A DNA stretch of 64,000 nt from positions 124,001-188,000 of the forward strand of contig CAZPDP010000002.1 of assembly GCA_964585385.1 (NCBI GenBank), in the 5' to 3' direction. The notes under the pieces were generated by a model. It searched no databases. It saw only the letters and a program-made list of their open reading frames with translations, and was not told where the DNA came from. Positions 47,082 to 55,250 of this stretch are shown here, piece by piece (the first letter of the stretch is position 1; the number at the start of each line of letters is the position of its first letter). The translations under genes and the position numbers were made by a program. This DNA is from JAGXLC01 sp964585385. GTDB taxonomy: Bacteria > Bacteroidota > Bacteroidia > Bacteroidales > UBA12077.

Positions 47082-47993
47082 TTAATGATGAGGTACCTCA
47101 ATGTTCGGGGATTTCTCGCCCGCTTTAATTTTGATCTGAAGAATATTTTCTCTTGGCGGCAGGGGACAGGTAGCGTAAGGAGTAAAGGCACAGGGTGGGT
47201 TATAGGCTTTGTTAAAGTCAATGTATGTAGTATTGTCTTCATCAGGGCTCTCAACAGAGAGAAACCTGCCTCCTCCATATGTTTCTTCTGCATTGGTTTC
47301 ATCACTAAAAATCAGGAAAAGGCTTTCACGGCTGCCAACAGGATATAGCTTATATTCCTTGTTCCTGATTTGAAATTTTAATACACCGGGTATTTCTTCT
47401 TCATAGGTTTCACCCAGGACATTGGGTACTTCAATGGTTTTCTTCTCCTGGTAAGGAATAAAATCTGCCCTGATTTTCCATTCGGGTTTTACAGGATAGG
47501 CCGGTATACTGTCAAGCTTCTCTAAGAGGGGGCTTTGCAGATCCCTCAGACGAATGCCATACCGGTCGTTTCTTTTGATGATATACCACTTTAAGGATTC
47601 ATGCCTTAGCTTAGTGGGATTTCCCTGCTGATCAGTTCTGAGTTCAATCGATTGTACCGGTTTGCCCTTATGGGTTACCTTCACATTTTCTTCCGATTCA
47701 AACCTTAGCTCACCTTCTTTTAGCACAACAGTCCCAATTCTGGAAGGGGCCTTACCAGGAAATTTAACATCACTGCTTATCGCACTTCCGATGGTATTTT
47801 TACCCTGCTCAAGCCAATAAAGTCCGGCCAGGTTAAGCCACCCATCTTCTGCTTTGAGTCGTTGCAGCCTTTCCTGCCGCCACTTTTTTACAGACTTAAT
47901 ATATTTTTCTTTTTCTTCCTGATTGTTTGAACAACCGGTTATAACTAAAACAGAAAAAAACAATCCGGTAAACAAAAAAGCAATTTGTTTCAT
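47082..47993 (-). CDS. DUF1684 lipoprotein
   Basis: 303 residues with lipobox SVLVITGC (Cys near 21). The mature part starts with a helix (KSVKKWRQERLQRL) and continues with the DUF1684 core: DGWLNLAGLYWLEQGKNTIGS, DRYGIRLRDLQSP, and the C-terminal YIDFNKAYNPPCAF followed by CPLPP. This last patch (NPPCAF...ATCPLPP) is the most conserved part of the family and may form a binding site. Function is not established; distribution suggests a role at the envelope. Monocistronic. Confidence 0.85.
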   Translation of the reverse strand: MKQIAFLFTGLFFSVLVITGCSNNQEEKEKYIKSVKKWRQERLQRLKAEDGWLNLAGLYWLEQGKNTIGSAISSDVKFPGKAPSRIGTVVLKEGELRFESEENVKVTHKGKPVQSIELRTDQQGNPTKLRHESLKWYIIKRNDRYGIRLRDLQSPLLEKLDSIPAYPVKPEWKIRADFIPYQEKKTIEVPNVLGETYEEEIPGVLKFQIRNKEYKLYPVGSRESLFLIFSDETNAEETYGGGRFLSVESPDEDNTTYIDFNKAYNPPCAFTPYATCPLPPRENILQIKIKAGEKSPNIEVPHH

Positions 47994-48055
47994 AATGAAA
48001 GGTTATAAAAGCGTTTGAGATTTTGTACCCAAATTCAAACCGCTCAACTTAGGTT

Positions 48056-48835
48056 TTAATTATTACCAAAAACTTTCTCAAAAATGTCACCTACAGTAGT
48101 TTGAGCCCAGGCCCGGGGATCTCTTCGTATGGCTATTTCTTCTTCACCTACTTTATGGAAAAGCCCATCTAACCCTTTTTCAGTAACATATTCGTCAAGA
48201 TCCGTATTAATGGTTTCCCAACCCGGGGTATATTCGGCTACACTGTTATAATAAGTTGTAATGTTGTACCAGATTTCATTTGTTGATAGATTTCCTACCA
48301 GTTTTTTATCAAGCGAATTTTGGATATCCGGCTGAAAAGCATCAAAGAGTGAGTTGTATGTTGTTGATCTCAGATAATTAGTTGCTGCTGTAGAGTCGAA
48401 ACTACTTTTGCTGGAGGTGTTTTCAGATGGATTAATGCCGTTAAGAATATCCCATCCCTGTGAAATGGTAAGGTTGGTAATAGCGTCTTGAAATATGGGA
48501 GAAGCTTCATCTGCAGCATCTTCTGCAGCGCGGTTCATTGACTTAATAAACTGATCGATTTCATCTCCGAGTTCTAATTGTCGCATATAAGCCTCAACTT
48601 CCCGGACTTCTTCCGGTAAAAGTACTTTGATTGTCTCGTCTTTGTAATAACCGTTTGTTTGTGAGGCAACTGTAACTGCGGTATCTGTTCCCACCTGCAG
48701 GGCTGTTTTCAGGCCTTCAATTACTTCTTTTTCTGTAAGCTTATCGGTTTCTTCACCGAATAATGAATCCAGTTCTTCACATGCTGTAAAGGAAAGTCCT
48801 GTTATGAGAATCAGTATATAGGTTAGATTTTTCAT
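48056..48835 (-). CDS. DUF4197 lipoprotein
   Basis: 259 residues, lipobox LITGLSFTAC (Cys near 19). The helical DUF4197 domain occupies nearly all of the mature protein: EVIEGLKTALQVGTDTAV, KVLLPEEV, SINDLF-like ending TTVGDIFEKVFG. The family is widespread in Gram-negative envelopes with no known role. Monocistronic, 63 bp before the DUF1684 gene's start on the same strand. Confidence 0.88.
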   Translation of the reverse strand: MKNLTYILILITGLSFTACEELDSLFGEETDKLTEKEVIEGLKTALQVGTDTAVTVASQTNGYYKDETIKVLLPEEVREVEAYMRQLELGDEIDQFIKSMNRAAEDAADEASPIFQDAITNLTISQGWDILNGINPSENTSSKSSFDSTAATNYLRSTTYNSLFDAFQPDIQNSLDKKLVGNLSTNEIWYNITTYYNSVAEYTPGWETINTDLDEYVTEKGLDGLFHKVGEEEIAIRRDPRAWAQTTVGDIFEKVFGNN

Positions 48836-48910
48836 GGGTGATGATTTAGGTTTCCTTTTTTTACAAATAAAAGATGAAAAAGTTTCAGATGAGCCGGAAT
48901 TTTACAAAAT

Positions 48911-48933
48911 AAAAAAACCTCCGCAACGGAGGC
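48911..48933 (-). terminator. Rho-independent terminator of the HIT gene
   Basis: Stem CCTCCG (48918-48923) / CGGAGG (48927-48932) with CAA loop; on the minus strand it is followed by seven T. Directly downstream of the HIT-family stop at 48940. Confidence 0.9.
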
Positions 48934-48939
48934 TTTCGT

Positions 48940-49332
48940 TTACAAAGCATTTCTTATTTTTTGAGCAATTTTTTCAAATTCTTCCTCGCTGAGTTTTAGT
49001 TTGGGTTGGGTGAAGCTGGCATCCGATTCCTTGTTAATTGGAATCAGGTGAACATGGGCATGGGGTACTTCCATTCCGAGAACCACGATACCGACTCTTT
49101 TACAATCCATCGATTTGTCGATTGCTTTTGCTACTTTTTTTGCAAAAACCATCATGCCGCTGATTGTTTCATCGTCCAGGTCGAAGAAATAATCCACCTC
49201 TTTTATAGGAATAACCAGCGTATGGCCTTTCTTTAGAGGGTTGATGTCCAGAAACGCAAAATAATTTTCATCCTCAGCTATTTTGTAGCAGGGGATTTCA
49301 CCGTTAATGATTTTTGTAAAAATGGATCCCAT
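48940..49332 (-). CDS. HIT-family nucleotide-binding protein
   Basis: 130 residues starting MGSIFTKIINGEIPCYKIAED, with the histidine triad HAHVHLIPI near residue 93-99, typical of the HINT branch. These are nucleotidyl phosphoramidases or hydrolases acting on purine mononucleotides. Located 12 bp downstream of greA on the same strand, so they form a two-gene unit, an arrangement common in Bacteroidota. Confidence 0.95.
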   Translation of the reverse strand: MGSIFTKIINGEIPCYKIAEDENYFAFLDINPLKKGHTLVIPIKEVDYFFDLDDETISGMMVFAKKVAKAIDKSMDCKRVGIVVLGMEVPHAHVHLIPINKESDASFTQPKLKLSEEEFEKIAQKIRNAL

Positions 49333-49343
49333 GTTTTATTTTC

Positions 49344-49817
49344 TTATAGTGATATATCCAGTATTTTGAAAGGTATTTTTCCTGAAGGAACCTGAATTTC
49401 CACTTCATCTCCGATTTTAGCTCCCAGAAGCCCTTTGGCTATAGGGGAATTCACTGAAATCTTTCCTTCCTTCAGGTTGGCTTCGCTTTCCGAAACAATG
49501 GTATACTGCATTACAGCTCCATTTTTTCTGTTCTCAATTTTCACCTTGTTCATAATCTGTACCTTGCTGGTGTCAATTTTAGACTGATCTAATATTCTTG
49601 AGTTGGCTATTGTATCTTTGAGTTTAGCAATTTTCATTTCCAGCATACCCTGAGCATCTTTTGCAGCGTCGTATTCGGCGTTTTCAGAAAGATCGCCTTT
49701 ATCTCTTGCCTCTGCTATCTGCTTGCTGATTTTTGGCCTTTCCACTGTTTCAAGCTGTTTCAGCTCATCTTTCAGCTTCTTCAGTCCTTGTTCCGTTACA
49801 TAAGATACTTGTCCCAT
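49344..49817 (-). CDS. greA: Transcription elongation factor GreA
   Basis: 157 residues: an N-terminal coiled coil (YVTEQGLKKLKDELKQLE, tip with acidic ARDKGDLSENAEYDAAK, where the conserved Asp/Glu pair stimulates RNA cleavage) and a C-terminal FKBP-like domain with SPIAKGLLGAKIGDEVEI. GreA rescues backtracked RNA polymerase. Complete; followed by the HIT gene. Confidence 0.96.
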   Translation of the reverse strand: MGQVSYVTEQGLKKLKDELKQLETVERPKISKQIAEARDKGDLSENAEYDAAKDAQGMLEMKIAKLKDTIANSRILDQSKIDTSKVQIMNKVKIENRKNGAVMQYTIVSESEANLKEGKISVNSPIAKGLLGAKIGDEVEIQVPSGKIPFKILDISL

Positions 49818-49870
49818 ATTCTCTTCTCTTTAAAATTAAACATTTCGTATTCCAAAATGGGCAAAAAAGA

Positions 49871-49909
49871 ACGAAAAAGAAATCCGTTGGCCTGGTGATG
49901 TCAACGGAT
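49871..49909 (-). terminator. Rho-independent terminator upstream of greA
   Basis: ATCCGTTG (49882-49889) pairs perfectly with CAACGGAT (49902-49909), 12-nt loop; on the minus strand it is followed by TTCTTTTTCG. It ends the unit at 49982-50898 before greA starts. Confidence 0.75.
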
Positions 49910-49981
49910 AACTTTTTCAGATACAAATATAGGCAAAAAACCAAATTAAGTCAATTTGAGGCCTATTATTTTGTTTGCCTT

Positions 49982-50482
49982 TTAAAAGTATTTTCGGTTG
50001 ATAATTTCTGAGTATATAATCGCTTTTTCTACGTCAAATTTTTTTTGTATTTCCTCCACCGGATCTTTTCCTGCCTGTTTTTTAGGTTTCTTTTTTGTTT
50101 TTTTAACCTTCTTTTCCTCTAAAGACACCGGTTTTTCTTTCTTCCTTCTTTCCTCGGCCTCTTTTTCAACAGTTGAGTGCCATCTTTTTTCGAAGTAATC
50201 TTCTTCTATTGTCTCCTCCACATGTGAGGCATCATCGTTATCAGCCTCCTCAAATTCTTCTGATTCCTGCTCAAAATTCCTGTCACTCATAAACCGGCTC
50301 TCGAACTTTTCTTCCGGCCATTTTTTTTCATTTTCCGGGAATTGATTGATATCATTATTTTGATCACTACCTTCAAACGAAAAGTTTTTCTGATTATTTT
50401 CCTTTTTCGATTTTTTCAGACCACTGAAGATCGAAACAATAATACTTACGATAATAATAAGAAATCCCAATATTTCTTCCAT
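49982..50482 (-). CDS. Hypothetical membrane protein with charged tail
   Basis: 166 residues. One N-terminal membrane helix (EILGFLIIIVSIIVSIFSG) followed by about 145 highly charged residues, first acidic (EESEEFEEADNDD) then Lys-rich (KKVKKTKKKPKKQAGKD), probably disordered or coiled coil. Closing segment IQKKFDVEKAIIYSEII appears folded. Starts 5 bp after the stop of the next upstream gene, so they form a pair. Conservation cannot be judged from sequence alone. Confidence 0.55.
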   Translation of the reverse strand: MEEILGFLIIIVSIIVSIFSGLKKSKKENNQKNFSFEGSDQNNDINQFPENEKKWPEEKFESRFMSDRNFEQESEEFEEADNDDASHVEETIEEDYFEKRWHSTVEKEAEERRKKEKPVSLEEKKVKKTKKKPKKQAGKDPVEEIQKKFDVEKAIIYSEIINRKYF

Positions 50483-50487
50483 AGTGC

Positions 50488-50898
50488 TTAGCGTTTCAAT
50501 TCATTATCAAATAAGCCTTTCTCCTGCTTTTTAAACAACCCGAAAAACTCTTCAATCCAACTTCTGATGCGTTGCAAAAGGGGAGGTTTACGGGTATGAA
50601 ATTTTTTTCTCCATTCTTCCGATTGCTTTGCATTGTAATCCATCCATTTTTGTGTACTTGGTGCCTGTTTCTTGTAAAATTCCTCCCTGAATTTTTCACG
50701 GGCTTCTTTTCTTTCTTTCTCTCTTTCTTCACGTTTTTTATCCAGACTTTTTTTAACTTTGGCAGGACTATTTTTTCCCCCAAACCGTTCTATTATTGCA
50801 CAATCTGTTAATGTCAACGTGAAAAACAACAAGAACAAATATAACAGGAATTTTACACAACAACGTAACCCAAAATGCTTATTTGTGAATGATATCAT
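50488..50898 (-). CDS. Hypothetical lipoprotein-like protein
   Basis: 136 residues from ATG 50898 (a TTG at 50910 is in frame but weaker). Hydrophobic leader KFLLYLFLLFFTLTLTDC could end in a lipobox (Cys), then a Lys/Glu/Arg coiled coil (REEREKERKEAREKFREEF) and a basic C-terminal region with RIRSWIEEFFGLFKK. No domain recognised. Its start codon overlaps the divergent Rieske-like gene's start codon within a 10-bp palindrome. Confidence 0.5.
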   Translation of the reverse strand: MISFTNKHFGLRCCVKFLLYLFLLFFTLTLTDCAIIERFGGKNSPAKVKKSLDKKREEREKERKEAREKFREEFYKKQAPSTQKWMDYNAKQSEEWRKKFHTRKPPLLQRIRSWIEEFFGLFKKQEKGLFDNELKR

Positions 50899-51329
50899 AT
50901 AAAAGATCAAATTTAAAACATTTTTGGATTATTCTCCTAATTTTCAGCCTATTTATTCGTTGCGACAGCGAACAGTTCCATTTCCCCTATGTTCGGGTTG
51001 ATGAGACATTCAATATTGCAACAGAGTTAAATGATTTACAAATTGACCAGTATATTAAACTGGAAGGATATGGTTTGGGAGGGCTTATCATATACAGGGA
51101 AAGCCAGGCGGTCTTTAAAGTTTTTGATGCTGCCTGCACTTATGAAGCCAACAAAGAATGTTCACTGGAAGAAAACACTGATTTTAATATCTATACCTGC
51201 CCGTGTTGTGGCTCCAGCTTTTTTATTTACCAGGATGGAAATGTGTTTAATGGTCCGGCAAGGCGGCCCTTGCATCAGTATGCAGCCGAATATTCTCCCC
51301 CAAACCAGCTTATTGTCAGAAATTACTGA
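50889..51329 (+). CDS. Rieske-like lipoprotein with substituted cluster ligands
   Basis: 146 residues. Short N-terminus, hydrophobic stretch and lipobox-like LFSLFIRC. The mature part aligns in pattern with Rieske domains: a first box AACTYE and a second box CPCCGSSFFIYQDGNVFNGPARRPLHQY in two parts. The histidines of the CxH and CxxH ligands are replaced (Tyr in the first box, Cys in CPCC), and an extra Cys occurs in KECSLEE. It may bind zinc instead of [2Fe-2S]. Similar forms occur in other Bacteroidota. ATG at 50889 lies in a palindrome shared with the divergent gene. Confidence 0.75.
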   Translation: MISYKRSNLKHFWIILLIFSLFIRCDSEQFHFPYVRVDETFNIATELNDLQIDQYIKLEGYGLGGLIIYRESQAVFKVFDAACTYEANKECSLEENTDFNIYTCPCCGSSFFIYQDGNVFNGPARRPLHQYAAEYSPPNQLIVRNY

Positions 51330-52267
51330 TTCAGGAGGTTTGTAAAAATACGTTTGGCCGCTTTCTTATCTTTTTCCAGTTGTTCCACAAGCTTATCAAC
51401 ATTCTCAAACCCTCTTTCTTCCCTAATGCGTTGAACAAAGTGAATAATAATGTCCTTGTTGTAAATATCGTCTTCAAAATCGAACAAATGGGTTTCAATC
51501 GTTTTCCTGGAACCGTATTTATTGAAAGTGGGGCGGTAACCGATGTTTAACATGCCGTTGTGGTAATGCCCTTCAATTACTGCTCTTACTGCATAAACAC
51601 CATCTTTGGGTATCAGCTTGTACGAGTCCTGAATTTCCACATTGGCCGTGGGAAAACCAAGCCGGTTCCCAATCCGGTGTCCTCCTACCACCTTTCCTTT
51701 AATGAAAAACTCATACCCCAGGTAGTTGTTTGCCTGCTGAATTTTTCCCTCAAGCAGGACATTGCGTATTTTTGTGGAACTGATTTTTATACCTTCTTTC
51801 TTTTCTGCTTCAAGCCGTTCAAGCTTGAAATTGTATTTTGAAGAGCAGGCTTTGAGGTCATTGTAATCTCCTTCTCTTCCTTTGCCAAACTGATGATCAT
51901 GGCCAACCAGGAGGTAATGTACATTCAGTTTTTTAGCTAGTATTTCATCCGTAAATTCACATGCAGTCATCCTGCTGGTTTCTTTATTGAAAGGAATAAT
52001 TACCAGGTGGTCAATTTTTCTCTTTTCCAGCAGAATTTTCTTTTCTTCAAGGGTATTAAGCAGTTTAAGGTTTTTGATATCATTGCTCAGCACAAGGCGG
52101 GGATGAGGCCATAACGTTACCACTACAGACTCACCATTTTCTTGCTTAGCTATCTCTTTAAGCCTGTTGAGCAGCTTGTCATGTCCCATGTGAACACCAT
52201 CAAAAACACCGATGGTGATGACTGGTCTTCGGGCTGAGAATGTATTGAGATCAATATGAACTTTCAC
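51323..52267 (-). CDS. ribF: Bifunctional riboflavin kinase/FMN adenylyltransferase
   Basis: 314 residues converting riboflavin to FMN and FAD. The N-terminal adenylyltransferase domain has GVFDGVHMGHDKLL (GxxDGxHxGH) and a late ISSTKIRNVLLEG motif; the C-terminal kinase domain has GHRIGNRLGFPTANV (Mg/ATP site) and KDGVYAVRA. Translation starts at a GTG at 52267; no ATG is nearby. Flavin supply is relevant to the flavinylated RdhC-like protein in this window. It overlaps the Rieske-like gene's stop by 7 bp, convergent. Confidence 0.96.
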   Translation of the reverse strand: MKVHIDLNTFSARRPVITIGVFDGVHMGHDKLLNRLKEIAKQENGESVVVTLWPHPRLVLSNDIKNLKLLNTLEEKKILLEKRKIDHLVIIPFNKETSRMTACEFTDEILAKKLNVHYLLVGHDHQFGKGREGDYNDLKACSSKYNFKLERLEAEKKEGIKISSTKIRNVLLEGKIQQANNYLGYEFFIKGKVVGGHRIGNRLGFPTANVEIQDSYKLIPKDGVYAVRAVIEGHYHNGMLNIGYRPTFNKYGSRKTIETHLFDFEDDIYNKDIIIHFVQRIREERGFENVDKLVEQLEKDKKAAKRIFTNLLNQ

Positions 52268-52675
52268 GGTTCTTTATTTTGAGAACAAAATTATATAAAA
52301 ATGAGACTATCCCTAACAATATTTTCTGTCTGAATTTTGTTGGTTACATATGCCTCCTTAGCAAATGAACACACAACGACTCTATTTGTTGTTTTATAGA
52401 TTTTCCTGAATTTTTAGAATTTAAAAACATTCAATATATATAGAAGTTTATATATTAGCAGAATATTAAAAGCCAGACTGACCCGTTACATAATTTAACC
52501 TGAAATTCAAATTGGTTTTATTTTTTTATAAATCAGAAAGGATCATACTGAAATGCGAATTTCTGATGTTCAGCAAGTAACAATAGTAATTCTGGTAAAC
52601 AAATGGACAAGCCACTTGTAATTGTTATCATAAACAGAAAACGTTAAAATGAATCATAAACAAACCACATGAATT
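52268..52675. other. 408-bp divergent intergenic region
   Basis: Between ribF (minus) and the TlpA/DUF4369 gene (plus). It is AT-rich with an 8-bp perfect inverted repeat, AATATATA (52433-52440) / TATATATT (52449-52456). No RNA gene, ORF or convincing promoter consensus was recognised; the promoters of both genes must lie here. Confidence 0.5.
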
Positions 52676-53839
52676 ATGAGAAATTTATTTTTAGTGACAG
52701 TAGTGCTACTGCTAATACAGGCATGCAGCTCAGATTCTAATGAATTTACAGTTGAAGGGAATTATGAAAATTCTTCCGGTGAAAAAGTATCCCTTATTGA
52801 ACTCAAAACGGAGGGAATGAATAAAGTGGATTCTACGGTTCTTGATGAGGCAGGAACATTCACCTTTACCGGCTATACCAATATTCCCCGGTTCTTTGTA
52901 GTGCGGGCAGGGGACAGAAAATCCGTAACTTTAATCGTGAAGCCGGAGGATGATATCCGATTGACCGCTGATTTAAACAATTTCAATTCAACATATCAGA
53001 TAGAAGGTTCTGAGGATTCCCGGGAGGTAATGAAATTGCGAAGAAGACTTGAGTCCAGCATAACCCAGTTGGATTCACTTGGGAAAATTTTCAGGGAGAA
53101 CCCGGGCAAAGAGAATATGGAAGGTCTTAGAGGCCGGCTGAATGAAGAATCAAGAAAGATTGTAAACGAACATAAAGAATATACCAAAGATTTTATTGAC
53201 CGCAATCTGAATTCTCTGGCCAGCTTAATGGCTCTATACCAGCAGGTAGGTCCGAGAAGTTATGTGTTGAATCCTAAAGAGGACTTTGAATATTACAAGA
53301 AGGTGGATTCGGCGCTTATGGCTAAGTATCCCAATTCTGATCCGGTTCAGTCACTACATTCCCAGGTGGAGGATATGAAAAGTCGCCTGGAACAAGAGAG
53401 ATCTGCTAATGAACGTCTGGGAACCGGGAAAGTGGCACCCAATATTGCCCTTCCAAATCCTGAAGGAGACACCGTGACTCTTCATTCTCTAAGGGGACAG
53501 TATGTACTGCTTGATTTCTGGGCTTCCTGGTGTAAGCCCTGTCGTGTTGAAAACCCCAACCTGGTGAAGGCTTACAAAAAATACAGCGATCAGGGTTTTG
53601 AAATTTACCAGGTATCTCTTGACAAAAAGAAAGAAGCATGGACCAAAGCTATAAAAGATGACAACCTGGACTGGGTTCACGTCAGCGACCTTGAGTTTTG
53701 GAATTCCTCAGCTGCTAGAGCTTATAATGTGCAGAGCATACCGGCCAATTATCTCTTGAATAAGGAGGGAGAAATTATTGATAAAGATCTGCGCGGCGAT
53801 GCGCTGGATAAAAAACTGCATGATATATTTAACAAATAA
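52676..53839 (+). CDS. TlpA/DUF4369-type thiol-disulfide oxidoreductase lipoprotein
   Basis: 387 residues with lipobox LLIQAC (Cys17). An N-terminal beta DUF4369 domain (about 20-110), a helical middle with coiled coil (about 118-245), then a thioredoxin domain with FWASWCKPC (Cys286 and Cys289) and the cis-Pro loop SIPANYLL. It probably reduces disulfides at the membrane. Followed by a terminator-like hairpin, then by a diverged paralogue with the same layout. Confidence 0.92.
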   Translation: MRNLFLVTVVLLLIQACSSDSNEFTVEGNYENSSGEKVSLIELKTEGMNKVDSTVLDEAGTFTFTGYTNIPRFFVVRAGDRKSVTLIVKPEDDIRLTADLNNFNSTYQIEGSEDSREVMKLRRRLESSITQLDSLGKIFRENPGKENMEGLRGRLNEESRKIVNEHKEYTKDFIDRNLNSLASLMALYQQVGPRSYVLNPKEDFEYYKKVDSALMAKYPNSDPVQSLHSQVEDMKSRLEQERSANERLGTGKVAPNIALPNPEGDTVTLHSLRGQYVLLDFWASWCKPCRVENPNLVKAYKKYSDQGFEIYQVSLDKKKEAWTKAIKDDNLDWVHVSDLEFWNSSAARAYNVQSIPANYLLNKEGEIIDKDLRGDALDKKLHDIFNK

Positions 53840-53846
53840 TGCGGTG

Positions 53847-53903
53847 AGGATGTCTAAAAAGTTGCTGAAAATCTTTTTACAGAACCTTTTTAGACATCCT
53901 TTT
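53847..53903. terminator. Strong hairpin after the TlpA gene, related to the repeat at 17.8 kb
   Basis: Perfect 15-bp stem AGGATGTCTAAAAAG (53847-53861) / CTTTTTAGACATCCT (53886-53900), 24-nt loop, then TTTT. It starts 8 bp after the stop codon. The arm motif AGGnTGTCTnAAAAG is shared with the hairpin at 17771-17896. Confidence 0.75.
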
Positions 53904-54040
53904 ATAATTCTTGAATTATGCGGGTTAAATACTTGAAAAGGTAAACCCATATTCGATTATTCAGTTACAATTATAATATAATCGTTTATGGGTTTTTATT
54001 TTTCCGCAATAGCTTTGCTGTTTGATGAGACAGTTTTTAT

Positions 54041-54048
54041 TAAATTTG
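54041..54048 (+). promoter_or_regulatory. Candidate -7 element for the second TlpA gene
   Basis: TAAATTTG matches the Bacteroidota TAnnTTTG consensus, 25 bp before the ATG at 54073. TTTG at 54014 is 23 bp upstream and TTTG at 54021 is 16 bp upstream, neither at the best 19-21 bp spacing. Confidence 0.3.
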
Positions 54049-54072
54049 ACACAAAATTAAAATATTGTTGGA

Positions 54073-55242
54073 ATGAAAAAGATATCCATTGTACTGGTTT
54101 TCATTATAGCTTTAACTTCCTGTAACAGAAAAAACAGGTACCAGATCGAGGGTCAGATAAAGGGTGCGGCTGATACAACTGTATACTTTAATGAGATGAA
54201 TGTAAGCAAAAGTATCCCCATTGATTCAACCAAAACATCATCAAAAGGCCGGTTCGCTTTCAAAGGAAGTACAGAATATCCAAGGTTTTACCAGGTAGCT
54301 CTGAACCAGAACAATTTCATCAATCTATTGATTAAACCCGGTGAAGAGGTAAAGCTTACAGCAGAATCTGATAATCTTACAGACTATACCATTCAGGGAT
54401 CACCTGGTTCCGGGAAAGTAAAGCTTCTTGACCAGCGGCTCCGGCGAACAAAATACAAACTGGATTCATTAACTGAGCTTTACAAGAATATGGAGAGACT
54501 AAATGCTTCCGATGAAGAGCTGGAAACAATCAATGAAAAATACCGGCAAATATTGAATGAGCAGAGAGATTCTTCCATAGCATTCATTCTTGATAACATG
54601 AGCTCTCTTTCCAGTATAATGGCCCTTTACCAGAAAGTAAATCCACAGACATTTGTTTTGTATAAAAACAGCGATTTGCAATATATTAAGCTTGTTTCAG
54701 ATTCGCTAAAGGAGAAATATCCTGAATCGAAACACGTGAAAGCGTTACTTGCCAACAAGGACGACCTGATGAAGAGGTACCAGAATTTGAGAATCAATAA
54801 ACAACTGGAAGAAGCCTCTGATAAAGTGAATTATTCCACTATACCGGAAATTAACCTGCCTAACCTCAGGGGAGATTCTGTTTCGCTTCACAATGTGGAT
54901 GCACCTATGATATTGCTGAGTTTCTGGTCTTCCCAAAATGAGGAGAGCATTCAGCGAAATATAGAGTTGAAAAATGTGTATAACCAATACCATAAAAAGG
55001 GTTTTGAAATTTACCAGGTATCTCTTGACAGCGACTTTTCGCAATGGAGAAAAGCCGTAAATTTTGACCAGCTTCCATGGATCCAGGTAAGTAGCCTGAA
55101 TGGTGTAAATGCTTACGCGGCAAGATTATATAATGTCAATTCCCTGCCAACGGATTACCTGATTAATAAAGATCGCGAAATTGTCGCAAGAAACTTAGAA
55201 ATATCCGAGTTAAAACGAAAATTGTCTATTGCGTTGGATTAA
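54073..55242 (+). CDS. TlpA/DUF4369 paralogue lacking the CxxC active site
   Basis: 389 residues, lipobox IIALTSC (Cys17). Same domain order as the gene at 52676: DUF4369, helical middle, thioredoxin fold. The shared GFEIYQVSLDS segment and the cis-Pro loop SLPTDYLI are conserved, but the active site reads FWSSQNEES, so Cys positions equivalent to 286 and 289 of the paralogue are Asn289 and Ser292. The fold seems intact, which suggests a binding or chaperone role. Likely from tandem duplication. Confidence 0.88.
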   Translation: MKKISIVLVFIIALTSCNRKNRYQIEGQIKGAADTTVYFNEMNVSKSIPIDSTKTSSKGRFAFKGSTEYPRFYQVALNQNNFINLLIKPGEEVKLTAESDNLTDYTIQGSPGSGKVKLLDQRLRRTKYKLDSLTELYKNMERLNASDEELETINEKYRQILNEQRDSSIAFILDNMSSLSSIMALYQKVNPQTFVLYKNSDLQYIKLVSDSLKEKYPESKHVKALLANKDDLMKRYQNLRINKQLEEASDKVNYSTIPEINLPNLRGDSVSLHNVDAPMILLSFWSSQNEESIQRNIELKNVYNQYHKKGFEIYQVSLDSDFSQWRKAVNFDQLPWIQVSSLNGVNAYAARLYNVNSLPTDYLINKDREIVARNLEISELKRKLSIALD

Positions 55243-55250
55243 AATTTTGA

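Noticed and set aside
50889..51329. True Rieske [2Fe-2S] protein
   Set aside because: The two essential histidine ligands are missing, so a normal cluster is not possible.
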